64,000 nucleotides of DNA from Microvirga flocculans ATCC BAA-817 (lineage in GTDB: Bacteria > Pseudomonadota > Alphaproteobacteria > Rhizobiales > Beijerinckiaceae), in NCBI RefSeq assembly GCF_000518665.1, contig NZ_JAEA01000008.1, forward strand, positions 62,001-126,000. Reading direction: 5' to 3'. How positions within the stretch are numbered: position 1 is the first letter of the stretch; every line of letters begins with the position of its first letter. The notes under the pieces were generated by a model. It had not been told where the DNA came from, did not search any database, and saw only the letters and a list, made by a program, of their open reading frames with translations. Positions 35,459 to 46,043 of this stretch are shown in pieces. A program made the position numbers and the translations under genes.

Positions 35459-36649
35459 GTGAACTCGGACGACAGCACGATGCCTCATCAGGATCTCATC
35501 CAGGCGGACCTACCATTCCTGCGCAGCCTTCGCCAGGACCTTCATGCGCATCCTGAACTGGGCTTCGAGGAGGATAGGACGAGCGGCATCGTTTCCGCTG
35601 TTCTGGAGGAAGCCGGCCTACGCGTGCATCGCGGTTTGGGATTAACCGGCGTGGTCGGCACCTTGCAGGTCGGCACAGGCATACGCACCATCGGTCTTCG
35701 CGCCGACATGGATGCCCTTGCCATGCCGGAGCAGGCAGAGCGTCCCTACAAGTCGAAATTTCCCGGCAAGATGCATGCCTGTGGCCATGACGGGCACACC
35801 ACGCTCCTTCTCGGGGCTGCCCGCCATCTTGCCAGGACCCGCAATTTCTCCGGCACGGTGCATTTCATCTTCCAGCCAGCGGAGGAAGGCCGGGGCGGCG
35901 CGAAGAAGATGATCGAGGACGGCTTCTTCGAGCTGTTTCCCTGCGACGCCGTCTATGGCCTTCACAACATGCCCGGTCTTGCCGTCGACGAGATGGCCGT
36001 GACCGCAGGACCCCAGCTGGCCTCGTCCGACACCTGGCGCGTAACCTTCAAAGGCGTCGGCACCCACGGCGCCAAACCGCATCTGGGCAAGGATCCGATC
36101 ACCGCGAGCGGCCACTTCCTGAGCGCGTTGCAGGCGATCGTGGGACGTGTTGTCAATCCCCTGCAACCCGCGGTGGTGAGCGCATGCTCCGTGCAGGCGG
36201 GCGACCCGCGGGCGCTCAACGTCATTCCCGATATCGTGGAGATCGGCGGCACCGCGCGCGCCTATTCCGCCGAGGTGCGCGACCAGCTCGAGGTCGAGAT
36301 CGGGCGGCTGGCGAACGGCGTCGCAACGATGTTCGGCATCGACGTGCTTTATGAATTTCACCGCCGCATTCCGCCCGTCATCAACCACGCGGATGCGACG
36401 GCGCGCGCCTTGAAAGCTGCACGTGCCGTCTGCGGGGACAAGGTGATCACGGATTTCGAGCCGTCCACGGCAGGCGACGACTTCGCCTTCTTCGGCAATG
36501 CCGTACCCGGGGCCTATGTCTGGCTCGGCAACGGCCCCGCCGTGGACGGCGCGCTTCATCACAATACGGCCTACGATTTCAACGACGAGGCGATCCGGAC
36601 GGGCGTCGCTTTCTGGGCCACGCTCGTCGAGCAGGAGCTGGCGGCCTAA
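35459..36649 (+). CDS. M20 family metallo-amidohydrolase (hippurate hydrolase-like)
   Basis: A 396-residue M20D-type amidohydrolase that releases amino acids or related groups from N-acyl or peptide substrates. It shows the family opening LRQDLHAHPELGFEE, the metal-site motif MHACGHDGHT near residue 105, the catalytic Glu in FQPAEEGRGG near 140, and HNMPGL near 170. A lid dimerisation domain covers about 190-305. It lacks a signal peptide and is cytosolic. The GTG start at 35459 has an AGGA 5 nt upstream; ATG 35480 (residue 8) lacks one. Its last codons overlap the convergent helicase gene by 4 bp. The natural substrate is unknown. Confidence 0.92.
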   Translation: MNSDDSTMPHQDLIQADLPFLRSLRQDLHAHPELGFEEDRTSGIVSAVLEEAGLRVHRGLGLTGVVGTLQVGTGIRTIGLRADMDALAMPEQAERPYKSKFPGKMHACGHDGHTTLLLGAARHLARTRNFSGTVHFIFQPAEEGRGGAKKMIEDGFFELFPCDAVYGLHNMPGLAVDEMAVTAGPQLASSDTWRVTFKGVGTHGAKPHLGKDPITASGHFLSALQAIVGRVVNPLQPAVVSACSVQAGDPRALNVIPDIVEIGGTARAYSAEVRDQLEVEIGRLANGVATMFGIDVLYEFHRRIPPVINHADATARALKAARAVCGDKVITDFEPSTAGDDFAFFGNAVPGAYVWLGNGPAVDGALHHNTAYDFNDEAIRTGVAFWATLVEQELAA

Positions 36650-39078
36650 CGCCTCACGCGGTGAGGCTCCGTCTCGCCCGCATCCGCGCCGAAACGGCGG
36701 CGGCTCTTTTGCTGCCGTTGATGCTTCTCGCTGCGGCCATGCCGCGTCTTCTCATCGGGCTTGCGGCGGTGGGAGACGGAGGTCGCGACGAGCTTTTCCT
36801 CGATGTTCGCATTGAGGCTGGCCCGCAAGTCCACGACCGTTTCCACATCCTCGAAGACATTGGGATAGCGCTGGGCAAGCCAGAGCCATGTGGTCGCGAT
36901 CTTGACCCTGGCTTCCAGCTTCACGAGATCCGCGTTGACTCCGAAATTCGGCGGGTTGACGCGTCCGTTCACGGCATGCTGGCGGGCCCAGTCGAGCAGC
37001 AGTTCGACGGCTAGCCTTTCACGCCCGTCGACGGGCGCCATGGAATAGGACAAGCGGTCCAGAACCGGCATGTCCACCGTATCGAGAAGCGCCGCCAGCT
37101 CGATCATCTCCTCCATATCGGCCATGCGCAGATCAGGATGGCCGGCGACCAGCGTATCGTTCAGGTGCCTGAGAACGCGGCCGAGCCGATCGGTCTGGAG
37201 CACGTCGCAAGCCGACAGCACAGTCTCCTGGTTCGGGCGGACATAAGCCTTGCCCCGCAGCTTCGCGGCGTCCCCGTTCAGCGCGTTTCGGATCACGCTC
37301 TCGACTTGCGCATAGGTTCCCGCCTCCGGCAGTGCCGTGACGAGCCCCTCGTCATGATGACCGAAGCGCCCTGCCCGGCCCGCGATCTGCTTGATCTCCA
37401 TGGCAGTGAGCTGGCGCTCGCGCACGCCGTCGAACTTGCGCAATGTCGAGAACACGACCCTCCGCAGCGGACCGATATTCAACCCCATGCCGATGGCATC
37501 CGTCGCGACGAGGATTTCAGCCTCGCCTTTGCGGAAACGTGCGGCCTCCGCCCTGCGGACCTCGGGACCGAGCGCGCCGTAGACCGTTGCAACGGTGCGA
37601 CCGGCCTGCACCAGGCGCGTGCGCAGTTCGTGCACGTCCCTGCGTGTGAAGGCCACGACGGCATCGCCGCGCGTCAGCTTGTTGAGATGGGCCGCAGCGC
37701 CCTCCACGCGGAGCTTGCCCTTGCGCTTGAGGATCTTCACCTCAAGCGGCTCTCCGGTCATGGCCAGCAGATGCTCCACGAGCGGGATCGCCTCCGGCGC
37801 ACCGGTCAGGACGACGAGCTTGCCTGGCGCTCCGACCACGGCCTGCGTCCAGGCCCAGCCGCGGTTCGGATCGTCCAGCATCTGCACCTCGTCGATGACG
37901 CAGACGTCCACGACGCGATGCAGGTCGAGAGTCTCGATGGTGCGTGCAATATGCGTCGCGCCTTCCGGCAGCACACGCTCCTCACCCGTGACCATGCCTG
38001 CGGCAAGCCCCTGCTCGCTCATGCGCTCGTAATGCTCGAGCGCCAGGAGACGCAGGGGCGAGAGCATTTCAGCGGTCTTCGCTTCTCCAGCCAGCTTCAG
38101 GGCCTCATGGGTCTTGCCCGAGTTAGTCGGCCCGGCCAGGAAGAGGAAGCGCCGATCCAGAGACCGGGCAACGGGGAAGATCGCGGCATAGCGCTCATAG
38201 CCCGACGCTTCCCGGATCTGGGCCTCGCGCAGGTGACGCAGCCTCCGGGCCGCGGCTTTCGCGCGGTACTCGTCTAGCTTCTGCCGCAGCTTGCGGCCGG
38301 CGCCGAGAGGGCCTCCCTTGTCGGAGGCATGGATCCGGTCGAGCTTTTCGAGGGCCGCGCGGATGCCGCCGACGATGGCCCGACGCTCCTCCGCGTCGTC
38401 GAAGGCGTCGAGATAGGTTTCGAACTCGTCGCGCCAGCTCGCAAGCTCCTGCTCGCAGGCCGCCAGAGTAGCATCCCGCAGCTCGGTCAGCCTGTCTTCC
38501 AGAGCATCGGAGGCCGACGCGAGCTCGGCGCGCTCCACGCGCGCGGGCGCCAGCACCACGGCCGCAACCTCGAGAGGTTCGGTAAAGGCGAACTCGATGG
38601 CGATATCGATGGGCGTAGCGTCCGGCAGGACCTGCATGGGCCAACTGAATACCGTCCGGTAGCCTGCGAAGACGCGCTCAGGCTTCCCGCGGCCGCTTTC
38701 GACCCTGCGGATATCCTCGGCGATGTAGAGGCCAGTCTTCCTGCGCACAGGCGCGAGCATGCTCTGCCGTCTCCGGTGCGCGGCATCGTCGAGAGGCTGG
38801 TGGGAAGAACCGCCGCCATCCTTGCTGCGCACGTGGGGAGAGCGCTCGACAGGCCCCTCGCCTCCCTGCATGCGCCACGCAGGAATGTCGGCTGCCAGCT
38901 GGGCGATGGCTTCCGGGTCGAACATCGGCTCCTCGACACGACGCCCCCGCCTCTGGAACGTCCGCCGCTCAGCCACCGGGATCAGCCCGGCCTCGATCCA
39001 GCGCTCGCATTCAGCCTGGCTTGCAAGCAGGATGCCTGGAAGATGATGGAGGCTGACAAGGGTCTTCTTTCTAGGCAT
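36646..39078 (-). CDS. SUV3-like superfamily 2 RNA helicase
   Basis: An 810-residue DExH helicase related to mitochondrial SUV3, which unwinds RNA for the degradosome. Walker A AGPTNSGKTHEAL lies near residue 315, the DEVQML box near 397, GMGLNIGPLRRVVF near 535, and motif VI QIAGRAGRFG near 563. An alphaproteobacterial-type N-terminal extension (about 1-300) contains charged, possibly coiled-coil segments (EELASWRDEFETYLDAF, AKAAARRLRHLREAQ). The C-terminus ends in a basic tail (RRKPDEKTRHGRSEKHQ). It overlaps the M20 gene by 4 bp, tail to tail. A role in RNA decay is inferred from the family. Confidence 0.9.
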   Translation of the reverse strand: MPRKKTLVSLHHLPGILLASQAECERWIEAGLIPVAERRTFQRRGRRVEEPMFDPEAIAQLAADIPAWRMQGGEGPVERSPHVRSKDGGGSSHQPLDDAAHRRRQSMLAPVRRKTGLYIAEDIRRVESGRGKPERVFAGYRTVFSWPMQVLPDATPIDIAIEFAFTEPLEVAAVVLAPARVERAELASASDALEDRLTELRDATLAACEQELASWRDEFETYLDAFDDAEERRAIVGGIRAALEKLDRIHASDKGGPLGAGRKLRQKLDEYRAKAAARRLRHLREAQIREASGYERYAAIFPVARSLDRRFLFLAGPTNSGKTHEALKLAGEAKTAEMLSPLRLLALEHYERMSEQGLAAGMVTGEERVLPEGATHIARTIETLDLHRVVDVCVIDEVQMLDDPNRGWAWTQAVVGAPGKLVVLTGAPEAIPLVEHLLAMTGEPLEVKILKRKGKLRVEGAAAHLNKLTRGDAVVAFTRRDVHELRTRLVQAGRTVATVYGALGPEVRRAEAARFRKGEAEILVATDAIGMGLNIGPLRRVVFSTLRKFDGVRERQLTAMEIKQIAGRAGRFGHHDEGLVTALPEAGTYAQVESVIRNALNGDAAKLRGKAYVRPNQETVLSACDVLQTDRLGRVLRHLNDTLVAGHPDLRMADMEEMIELAALLDTVDMPVLDRLSYSMAPVDGRERLAVELLLDWARQHAVNGRVNPPNFGVNADLVKLEARVKIATTWLWLAQRYPNVFEDVETVVDLRASLNANIEEKLVATSVSHRRKPDEKTRHGRSEKHQRQQKSRRRFGADAGETEPHRVRR

Positions 39079-39302
39079 TCACAATTCCATAGGGCGGAGC
39101 CGTCACGGCACCGCCTCTTCTTCACGACCGTTCATCCAACCGTCGCTGTTAATCGAGGTTCAGGCCCGCAAGACGTGCGGATGGCCTTCCGGAATCGACC
39201 GGGCATCGCCGGATACAGCCCTAATGTGTCGATGGCACGTTGCAATATCAAGAATTTCGGGGTTGGCCCGGCCTTTATTCATAGGCCCTTTCAGGCCGCC
39301 CC

Positions 39303-39338
39303 AAAAGAAAACCCGCCCCGGATGGCTCCGGGACGGGC
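39303..39338 (-). terminator. Rho-independent terminator of the large RTX gene
   Basis: On the minus strand the 11-bp stem CCCGTCCCGGA / TCCGGGGCGGG (one G-U pair) with a 4-nt loop is followed by TTTTCTTTT. It lies about 20 bp after the stop codon of the 1112-residue protein. This 282-bp gap shows no other gene. Confidence 0.92.
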
Positions 39339-39360
39339 TTGAACAGGCTTCCGATCCGGT

Positions 39361-42300
39361 TCAGATCACGAAGAAGTCCTTTTCGGTGAGGGCAAGGCCC
39401 TTCTTCAGCTGTGCAATCTTGACCTGAGCCCCGCGGCCCGTGCCGTCCGCGTCATAGTAGAGGGCTCCCGTTCCCTTGTCGTAGACGATCCGGTCTTCCG
39501 CATCCTGGGCTTTCTTGCCCAGCACGAACATGTCCTTTGCGAGCTTGCCGGGCTTGGTCGGCAATCCCTTGCCGATCTTCGTGAACACCGCGTTGTCGAG
39601 CCAAATCGAGTCGTCCTTCACCACGAAATCCGTGATCGTATCGACATTCTTCGTCTTGTTCGTCTTCGTGGAGAAGACGAACACGTCCCGGCCCGCATTG
39701 CCGCTGAGGCGGTCATTGCCGAGGCCGCCGAAGATCGTATCGTCGCCGAGCCCTCCGCTTAAGGTATCCTTGCCCGCCCCGCCGACGATGCGATCCTTGA
39801 AGGCGCTCCCGCCGGTTCTCTCCGGGTTGATGTCGTTCACGCCAATGGTGACGACTTTGTCGTTGAAGAGGCCACCGGAGGTGGCGCGCAAGGTGAAGGT
39901 GTAGGATTTCTTCTGCTCGTAATCGAGAGCGACGCCGTTCTTCACCCGCAGTTCGTTGCCCACGATCTCGAAGGGGGCCGCATCGGGCCCCACGAGCGAA
40001 TAGGAGATTGCCTGCCCGTTCGGATCAGTCGCATCGATCGAGGCGACGACGGAGCCGTCGCGGGCAAGCTCATCGACCTTGTCCTTGGACAGAAGAGGCT
40101 GTGACGGCGGCTTATCGGTAATGACGGAATGAACCGTGACGACCTTTTCATCGTCCAGCGAACCATCCGAAGCCTTTACGGTGAAGGATGTTGTCTCTGG
40201 AGAGCCCACGGGCCCGTTCCTATCCGTGGGATCGAACTGGAGGGCGCGTAGGGCAAGTGTCACATGCAGAGAAGAGCCGGTGACCGTGTAGATGCCTGTC
40301 TCCGGATCGTAGCTGCCGCCAGACCGGGGAATGAGCTTGCCTTTCGTCGCGTCGAAGGCGACCGTGACGGTGATCGACGTCGTGTCGCGATCGTCCACCG
40401 TCATCGTGGCGAAAGGTGAAAGCAATCCAGTATCCGCAACCTGCTGCGTTCCGGCAGGCGCTCCATCGATCACAGGCGCCTTGTTGCTCGCGCTGCCGGT
40501 CGGCACGGCAATGTCGATACCCACGCTGAACGAGTCGGAGGCTCCCGCGGCATCGGTGAGAGTCACCTGTATGTCGCGCTGCTTGAGGACCGCGACCTCG
40601 CCTGCCGTGTTGGCATAGCTGAGAGCGCGGATCAGGGTCTGCACCAGGGCCGGCGTCGCGTTCGCTCCGAACTCGATCACCAGACCGTCCTTGCCGCGGC
40701 CGTTCTCCGTAATGGTGCCGATCTCGATCGACGCGCCTCCCGGCCCTGTCACGAAGACGCGGCTTCCAACTTCCGTGCCGTTGGAAAGGGTCACTCCGTC
40801 ACCGGTGACGATCGAGAGCCGGTCCTCTCCCGCAACCCGGTTCGCGACCGCGACCTTGAGCGACTTGAAGCGCCCGAGATCCTCCGTGACGACGGCGTTC
40901 GCATCGGCGTCGAGCCGAACCGATCCACCAAGCAGCGCCTTCACATAGTCGCCATTGAGATTGGCGATTTCAGGCCGGTCATTCGTGTCGAACCCGGTCT
41001 GGTCCTGAATCCGTTCGATCCCCTGGCCGAACAGCTGGATTCGCTCTTCCAGGGAGAAGGTCCCGCTGAGCATGCTGATCGTATCGAAGCCCGGGCCGCC
41101 ATGGATGAGAAGCGCGGTGGCAGCATCATCGACGGTAACCGTGTAGTCGATGAAATCCGACAGGACGATCTGCTCGATATTCCTGAACGTCTTGCCGCGA
41201 AGATCGTAGTTGTCGCCGTCGAAGAACTCGAGTCGGTCATCGCCTCCTCCTCCATCGATGGTCGAGAACTGCATTAGACGTCCAGCACTCGTCAGAATTC
41301 TGTCATCCCCATCGGAGCCGCGGACGATCTCGAAATTGATGAGTCTCCATGGATTGTAGAGGTCGAGCGTGCCGGGCGCGATCATCTCCAGAGTGTCGAT
41401 GCCTCCCGCGGCATCGAGGACGTCTCCGTCGGAAAGCCCATTCGCCGCAACCTGCAGCGTTTCGTCAAAGGCCGTTCCCGTCGCAAACTCAAGGTCGGGG
41501 GTGAGAGTTTGAACGGTGATGGGTGAAAAGATGCGCTGCGAAATGCCTGCACCAGGATATTCATCCTGATCCTGCGTCTGCCAAGCAATGACCCAGCGAC
41601 CGTCAGGAAGAAAAACGGGCTCGGCATAACGATCCAATAGGCTGCCGAGGCCTTCGGGCACCACCATCTCGGAGCCGAGCGGATTACCGTCGATTCCGAA
41701 ATAGCGCTGGCGAATATCGCCGCCCGACATCCATGTAACCGCGAAGCTTCCGTCTGAATGGATCGCGATGTTCGGTTCTTCTTCCGTCGCATTCGAGGCC
41801 GTATTGACGACGATGGGTTGATCTGCGGTTCCCGTGGCGCTGTATCGCTGCAGGAAGATGTCATCCGTCCCGTCTGCGCCGATTCCTTGCCAGACCACGA
41901 TCCATCCACCATCGGGAAGAGCCGAAACCTTTGGAAAGGTCTGCTTCCCGTTTTGCGTTGCAACTGGCATGTCCGAAGCCGATAAGGGTACGCCTGCAGC
42001 GCTATAGCGCTGCATATAGATATTGGCGGATGCGTCGAAGGTATCCCCGTCGACCCAGACGACAACCCAACCGCCATCGCTCGGATTGAGCGGATCGTCC
42101 TTGAGCGCCACGATGTCAGCGAACCGCTGATGCCCGTCAGTCTTGATGTTGATGCGCTGCCCGTCCGTTCCGAGTTGCGGAACGCCTGAAGCATTGAACC
42201 GCTGCTGAAAGACGCCGAAATTGCTCCCGTCGAACGCCTGCCACGTGACGAGCCACTCTCCGTTGGGAAGGGCCGTCATGGCGAGGTGCTTCGCATCCTG

Positions 42301-42699
42301 AACCGGTAAAGAGCCGTTGATCGCCACCTGGGCGCCTTGGGCCACCCCATTGGCATCGTAGCGCTGCTGATACACGGTGGCGCTGGACGTCCCGGATACT
42401 TTCTCGATCCAGCTGACAACCCAACCGCCATTGTCGAGACCGACGACGGAAGAATACAGTTGTTCGTTGGCCGTTCTGGTATTGACGAGGCGGTCTGCGA
42501 CGACGCCGCCAGTCTGAAGCAGCGGATTGCCGTCCATGTCGTACCGCTGCATGTAGATGCCCGCGCCGTCGGCATCCCGCCCAGTCCAGGTTACCACCCA
42601 GCCCCCCTGAACGGCTGCGATCGTCGGATGAGACTGGTTGTCCTTAGTGATAAGATTGACCTGCTGCTCAGGCCCGCTGCGAAGTACCGTAAACGCCAT
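39361..42699 (-). CDS. Large RTX/cadherin-like secreted protein with N-terminal WVV-type repeats
   Basis: A 1112-residue protein with no classical signal peptide. The N-terminal part (about 1-400) holds seven repeats of roughly 55 residues with the core GGWVVTW...DG...QRYDxxG (near residues 32, 91, 147, 208, 258, 313 and 369), likely beta-blades. A region of unknown function and cadherin/VCBS-like modules follow (FTVKASDGSLDDEKVVTVHS, SIDATDPNGQAISYSL, YTFTLRATSGG). Near 990-1035 comes an RTX block (GAGKDTLSGGLGDDTIFGG) ending RDVFVFSTK, and then a tail ending DFFVI. The tail matches that of the 17299-19440 protein, as expected for a type I secretion signal. It is probably a large extracellular adhesin or matrix protein. 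Confidence 0.85.
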   Translation of the reverse strand: MAFTVLRSGPEQQVNLITKDNQSHPTIAAVQGGWVVTWTGRDADGAGIYMQRYDMDGNPLLQTGGVVADRLVNTRTANEQLYSSVVGLDNGGWVVSWIEKVSGTSSATVYQQRYDANGVAQGAQVAINGSLPVQDAKHLAMTALPNGEWLVTWQAFDGSNFGVFQQRFNASGVPQLGTDGQRINIKTDGHQRFADIVALKDDPLNPSDGGWVVVWVDGDTFDASANIYMQRYSAAGVPLSASDMPVATQNGKQTFPKVSALPDGGWIVVWQGIGADGTDDIFLQRYSATGTADQPIVVNTASNATEEEPNIAIHSDGSFAVTWMSGGDIRQRYFGIDGNPLGSEMVVPEGLGSLLDRYAEPVFLPDGRWVIAWQTQDQDEYPGAGISQRIFSPITVQTLTPDLEFATGTAFDETLQVAANGLSDGDVLDAAGGIDTLEMIAPGTLDLYNPWRLINFEIVRGSDGDDRILTSAGRLMQFSTIDGGGGDDRLEFFDGDNYDLRGKTFRNIEQIVLSDFIDYTVTVDDAATALLIHGGPGFDTISMLSGTFSLEERIQLFGQGIERIQDQTGFDTNDRPEIANLNGDYVKALLGGSVRLDADANAVVTEDLGRFKSLKVAVANRVAGEDRLSIVTGDGVTLSNGTEVGSRVFVTGPGGASIEIGTITENGRGKDGLVIEFGANATPALVQTLIRALSYANTAGEVAVLKQRDIQVTLTDAAGASDSFSVGIDIAVPTGSASNKAPVIDGAPAGTQQVADTGLLSPFATMTVDDRDTTSITVTVAFDATKGKLIPRSGGSYDPETGIYTVTGSSLHVTLALRALQFDPTDRNGPVGSPETTSFTVKASDGSLDDEKVVTVHSVITDKPPSQPLLSKDKVDELARDGSVVASIDATDPNGQAISYSLVGPDAAPFEIVGNELRVKNGVALDYEQKKSYTFTLRATSGGLFNDKVVTIGVNDINPERTGGSAFKDRIVGGAGKDTLSGGLGDDTIFGGLGNDRLSGNAGRDVFVFSTKTNKTKNVDTITDFVVKDDSIWLDNAVFTKIGKGLPTKPGKLAKDMFVLGKKAQDAEDRIVYDKGTGALYYDADGTGRGAQVKIAQLKKGLALTEKDFFVI

Positions 42700-42847
42700 G
42701 GTGTCCCCCCTTGCTCGATGCCATGGCTCCTTTGGTTACCGAGCCGGCCAATGACAAAGATCCTATGAGGGCATCCTACAGGGATAAATTATATCGTTTC
42801 AAGAGAGTGTCGCCTGCACTCCCATAGATTTGAGCGCTTAAAGGAAA

Positions 42848-42880
42848 GCCTCGCCCGGCCCGTACGGCCAAGGGCGAGGC
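42848..42880 (-). terminator. Likely terminator downstream of the RND operon
   Basis: Perfect 9-bp arms GCCTCGCCC / GGGCGAGGC enclose a 15-nt loop 7 bp after the RND pump stop. On the minus strand a pyrimidine run TTTCCTTTAA follows, weaker than a canonical U-tract. Confidence 0.7.
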
Positions 42881-42887
42881 CGCTCGC

Positions 42888-45800
42888 TTATTCCCAGGCG
42901 TCTTTGGCCGATGCGGCTTCAGGCACGACCGGTGCCCCTGCCCGGTCGGCCCGCTTCCGTTCCCGCGTCACCAGGCGGAAGAACAGCGGGACGAACAGGA
43001 TGGCGAGGAAGGTCGCAGCGAGCATGCCGCCGATGACCCCCGTACCGACGGAATGACGGCTCGCAGACCCTGCCCCCGTCGAGATGGCCAAGGGCACCAC
43101 GCCGAGGATGAAGGCCAGCGATGTCATCACGATGGGGCGGAACCGCAGCCGCGCGGCATCCATGGCGGCATCGAAGGCGCTCTCCCCTGCCCTGTAACGC
43201 TCCGAGGCGAACTCGACGATCAGAATGGCATTCTTGGCCGACAGGCCGATGAGCGTCACGAGGCCGACCTGGAAGTAGATGTCGTTCTCGATGCCGCGCA
43301 GCCAGATGGCCAAGATCGCCCCGAAGACGGCGAAAGGCACGGCGGTGATGACCGCAAGCGGCAGCGACCAGCGTTCGTATTGTGCTGCGAGGATCAGGAA
43401 GACCATCACGAGGCCGAGAATGAAGCCCTGCGATCCGGTCCCTGCCGATTGCAGCTCCTGATAGGCCGAACCCGTCCAGCCGATGGAATAGTCGGAGGAA
43501 AGATTTTCCGCCACGATCTGTTCCATGGCGGCGATGGCTTGGCCGGACGAGTATCCAGGGGCGGGATTTCCCTGGATCTTGGCGGCGGGAAACACATTGA
43601 ACCGGTCGACCACGTCCGGTCCCACGATGCGGACGGGCGTGACGAGTACGCTGAGCGGAACCATGGTGCCTTTGTTCGAGCGCACGAAGACATGCTGCAG
43701 ATCGTTGGGCGACTGCCGGAACTCGGGCTCGGAAGACAGGCTCACCCGATAGGTGCGTCCATAAAGGCTGAAGTCGTTGACATAGAAACTGCCGAAGGTG
43801 CTCTGCATCGTGTCGAAGATGGCGGAAATGGGCACGCCGAGCGCCTTCGCCTTGTCCCGGTCCACATCCATCCGGTATTGCGGCACGTTCGTGTTGAAGG
43901 TGGTTGACACGCCGGCCAGTTCCGGACGCTTGGCCGCGGCCTGGATCACCTGCTGAGCCGCCTGGGCCAGACTGTCGAGACTGCCTCCTGAACGATCCTG
44001 AAGGTAGAACTCGAAGCCGCCGGTGGTGCTCAACCCCATGATGGGCGGTGGATTGAAGCCGATCACCACGCCATCCCGGAAATTGGCATTCAAGGCCGCG
44101 AAGGAGGGAGCGAGGTTGCGCGCATCGAGCCGAGGATCGGTGCGTTCCGACCAGTCCTTCAGGGTGACGAAGGAAATGCCGGCATTGGTTTTCTGCGCGC
44201 CCGAGAGAAAATCATATCCCGCCAGAGTCACCACATCGGCTACGGCCGGGTTCTGCATGACCCCTTGCGTGACCTGGGTCGTGATGTCGACGGTGCGGTC
44301 CAGGGAGGCAGCAGGAGGCAGGGCCGTCACGACGAAAAGATTGCCGAGATCTTCCGCCGGCACGAGCCCGCCCGGCACGCGCTGGAACAGGGTCCAGGCC
44401 GCTCCGAGCATGATCCCGATCAGGAGGAGAGCGATGGCCGCATGGCGCAGGAAGAAGGCGGTGCCCGCCGTAAAGCGCCTTGTGACCCAATCGAAACCGT
44501 TGTTGAACACGCGAAAAGGCGCCCAGGGCTCCGCGTGGGTTTCCTTTAGCAGCAGCGCGCACAGGGCTGGCGTCAGCGTAAGAGCGACGATGCCCGAGAT
44601 CACCACGGATACGGCGATGGTGACGGCGAACTGCCGGTAGAGTTCGCCTGCCAGACCTCCCAGAAAAGACACGGGAACGAACACGGCGCAGAGCACAAGG
44701 ACGACGGCCACAACCGGCCCGCTCACCTCCTCCATGGCCTGAATTGCCGCCTCCCGGGGGCTCTTTCCCTCGGTCGACATGATGCGCTCCACGTTCTCCA
44801 GAACAATGATCGCGTCGTCGACCACGATGCCGATCGCGAGGATCAGTCCGAACAGGGTCAGGAGGTTGATGGAGAAGCCGAGCGCATACATGCCCGCAAA
44901 CGTCCCGATGATGGATACCGGCACGGCCAGGATCGGGATCAGCGTCGCCCGCCAGTTCTGCAGGAAGAGGAAAACGACAAGAACCACGAGGACGATGGCC
45001 TCGATGAAGGTGTGCACCACTTCCTCGACCGACACCTCGATGAAACGGGTCGTGTTGTAGGGCACGTCATAGCGCAACCCATCGGGGAAGCGCTGTGCGA
45101 GCCGGTCCATCGTGGCCTTGACCGCATTGGATACGTTCAAGGCATTGGCGCCGGGCTGCAGATAGACGCCGATGGGAACGGTCGGTGCTCCGTTCAGCGT
45201 CGCCACGGTCGAATAGTTCAGCGAGCCGAGCTCCACGCGGGCAACGTCCTTGAGCCGCAAGGCCCCACCGTTTTCGTCCGAACGCAGGATGATCTGCTCG
45301 AACTCGCGCGGATCGGCAAAACGCCCTTGCGTGGTCACGGAATAGGTAAAGGGCTGACGCCCCGTCATCGGTTCCTCACCGAAGCGCCCGGCGGCAAATT
45401 GGGCGTTCTGCTCCCGGATGGCGGCGGCGATATCGCCGGGGGTAAGGTTGACCTCCGCCACCTTGTCGGGCCGCAGCCAGATGCGCATGGAATAATCCGA
45501 TGCGCCGAAGAACGATGCATCGCCGACGCCGGGGATGCGGCGCAGCTCATCGATGATGTTCACGAGGGCATAATTGGAGATATAGATCGGGTCGTACCGT
45601 CTCTCCGGCGAGGAGAGGGTCACGATCTGGAGGATCGACGACGAGCGCTTGTTGACGGTAACACCCTGGCGGCGAACCTCCTCGGGCAGAACCGCATTGG
45701 CGCGCTGGACCCGGTTGTTGACGTTGATCGTCGCCTGGTCCGGATCGGTGCCGATCTGGAAATAGACCGACAGGCTCATGGTGCCCGACCCGGTCGAGGT

Positions 45801-46043
45801 CGATTGCATGTAGATCATGTTCTCGACGCCGTTGACCTGCTGTTCGAGGGGGGCGGCAACGGTCTCGGCGATGGTCTCGGCGCTTGCGCCCGGATAGGTC
45901 GCGGACACCACGACCTGCGGCGGCACGATCTCGGGATATTGGGCAACCGGCAGCACGCGCATGGCGATGAGGCCGGTGAGGACGATGACGATGGAGAGCA
46001 CAGAGGCGAAGATCGGGCGATCGATGAAGAACTTCGACATCAT
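42888..46043 (-). CDS. RND multidrug efflux transporter, HAE1 (AcrB-like)
   Basis: A 1051-residue inner-membrane proton antiporter that exports hydrophobic drugs through a tripartite complex. It opens [16 protein letters not shown], as HAE1 pumps do, with two large periplasmic loops (about 40-335 and 565-870) and twelve transmembrane helices. The proton-relay pair DD is present in [16 protein letters not shown] in TM4. Pore features such as [16 protein letters not shown] are clear. The start at 46043 overlaps the adaptor gene by 4 bp (ATGA). No outer-membrane factor or local TetR/MarR regulator is encoded nearby, so it probably shares a TolC homologue located elsewhere. Confidence 0.96.
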   Translation of the reverse strand: MMSKFFIDRPIFASVLSIVIVLTGLIAMRVLPVAQYPEIVPPQVVVSATYPGASAETIAETVAAPLEQQVNGVENMIYMQSTSTGSGTMSLSVYFQIGTDPDQATINVNNRVQRANAVLPEEVRRQGVTVNKRSSSILQIVTLSSPERRYDPIYISNYALVNIIDELRRIPGVGDASFFGASDYSMRIWLRPDKVAEVNLTPGDIAAAIREQNAQFAAGRFGEEPMTGRQPFTYSVTTQGRFADPREFEQIILRSDENGGALRLKDVARVELGSLNYSTVATLNGAPTVPIGVYLQPGANALNVSNAVKATMDRLAQRFPDGLRYDVPYNTTRFIEVSVEEVVHTFIEAIVLVVLVVFLFLQNWRATLIPILAVPVSIIGTFAGMYALGFSINLLTLFGLILAIGIVVDDAIIVLENVERIMSTEGKSPREAAIQAMEEVSGPVVAVVLVLCAVFVPVSFLGGLAGELYRQFAVTIAVSVVISGIVALTLTPALCALLLKETHAEPWAPFRVFNNGFDWVTRRFTAGTAFFLRHAAIALLLIGIMLGAAWTLFQRVPGGLVPAEDLGNLFVVTALPPAASLDRTVDITTQVTQGVMQNPAVADVVTLAGYDFLSGAQKTNAGISFVTLKDWSERTDPRLDARNLAPSFAALNANFRDGVVIGFNPPPIMGLSTTGGFEFYLQDRSGGSLDSLAQAAQQVIQAAAKRPELAGVSTTFNTNVPQYRMDVDRDKAKALGVPISAIFDTMQSTFGSFYVNDFSLYGRTYRVSLSSEPEFRQSPNDLQHVFVRSNKGTMVPLSVLVTPVRIVGPDVVDRFNVFPAAKIQGNPAPGYSSGQAIAAMEQIVAENLSSDYSIGWTGSAYQELQSAGTGSQGFILGLVMVFLILAAQYERWSLPLAVITAVPFAVFGAILAIWLRGIENDIYFQVGLVTLIGLSAKNAILIVEFASERYRAGESAFDAAMDAARLRFRPIVMTSLAFILGVVPLAISTGAGSASRHSVGTGVIGGMLAATFLAILFVPLFFRLVTRERKRADRAGAPVVPEAASAKDAWE

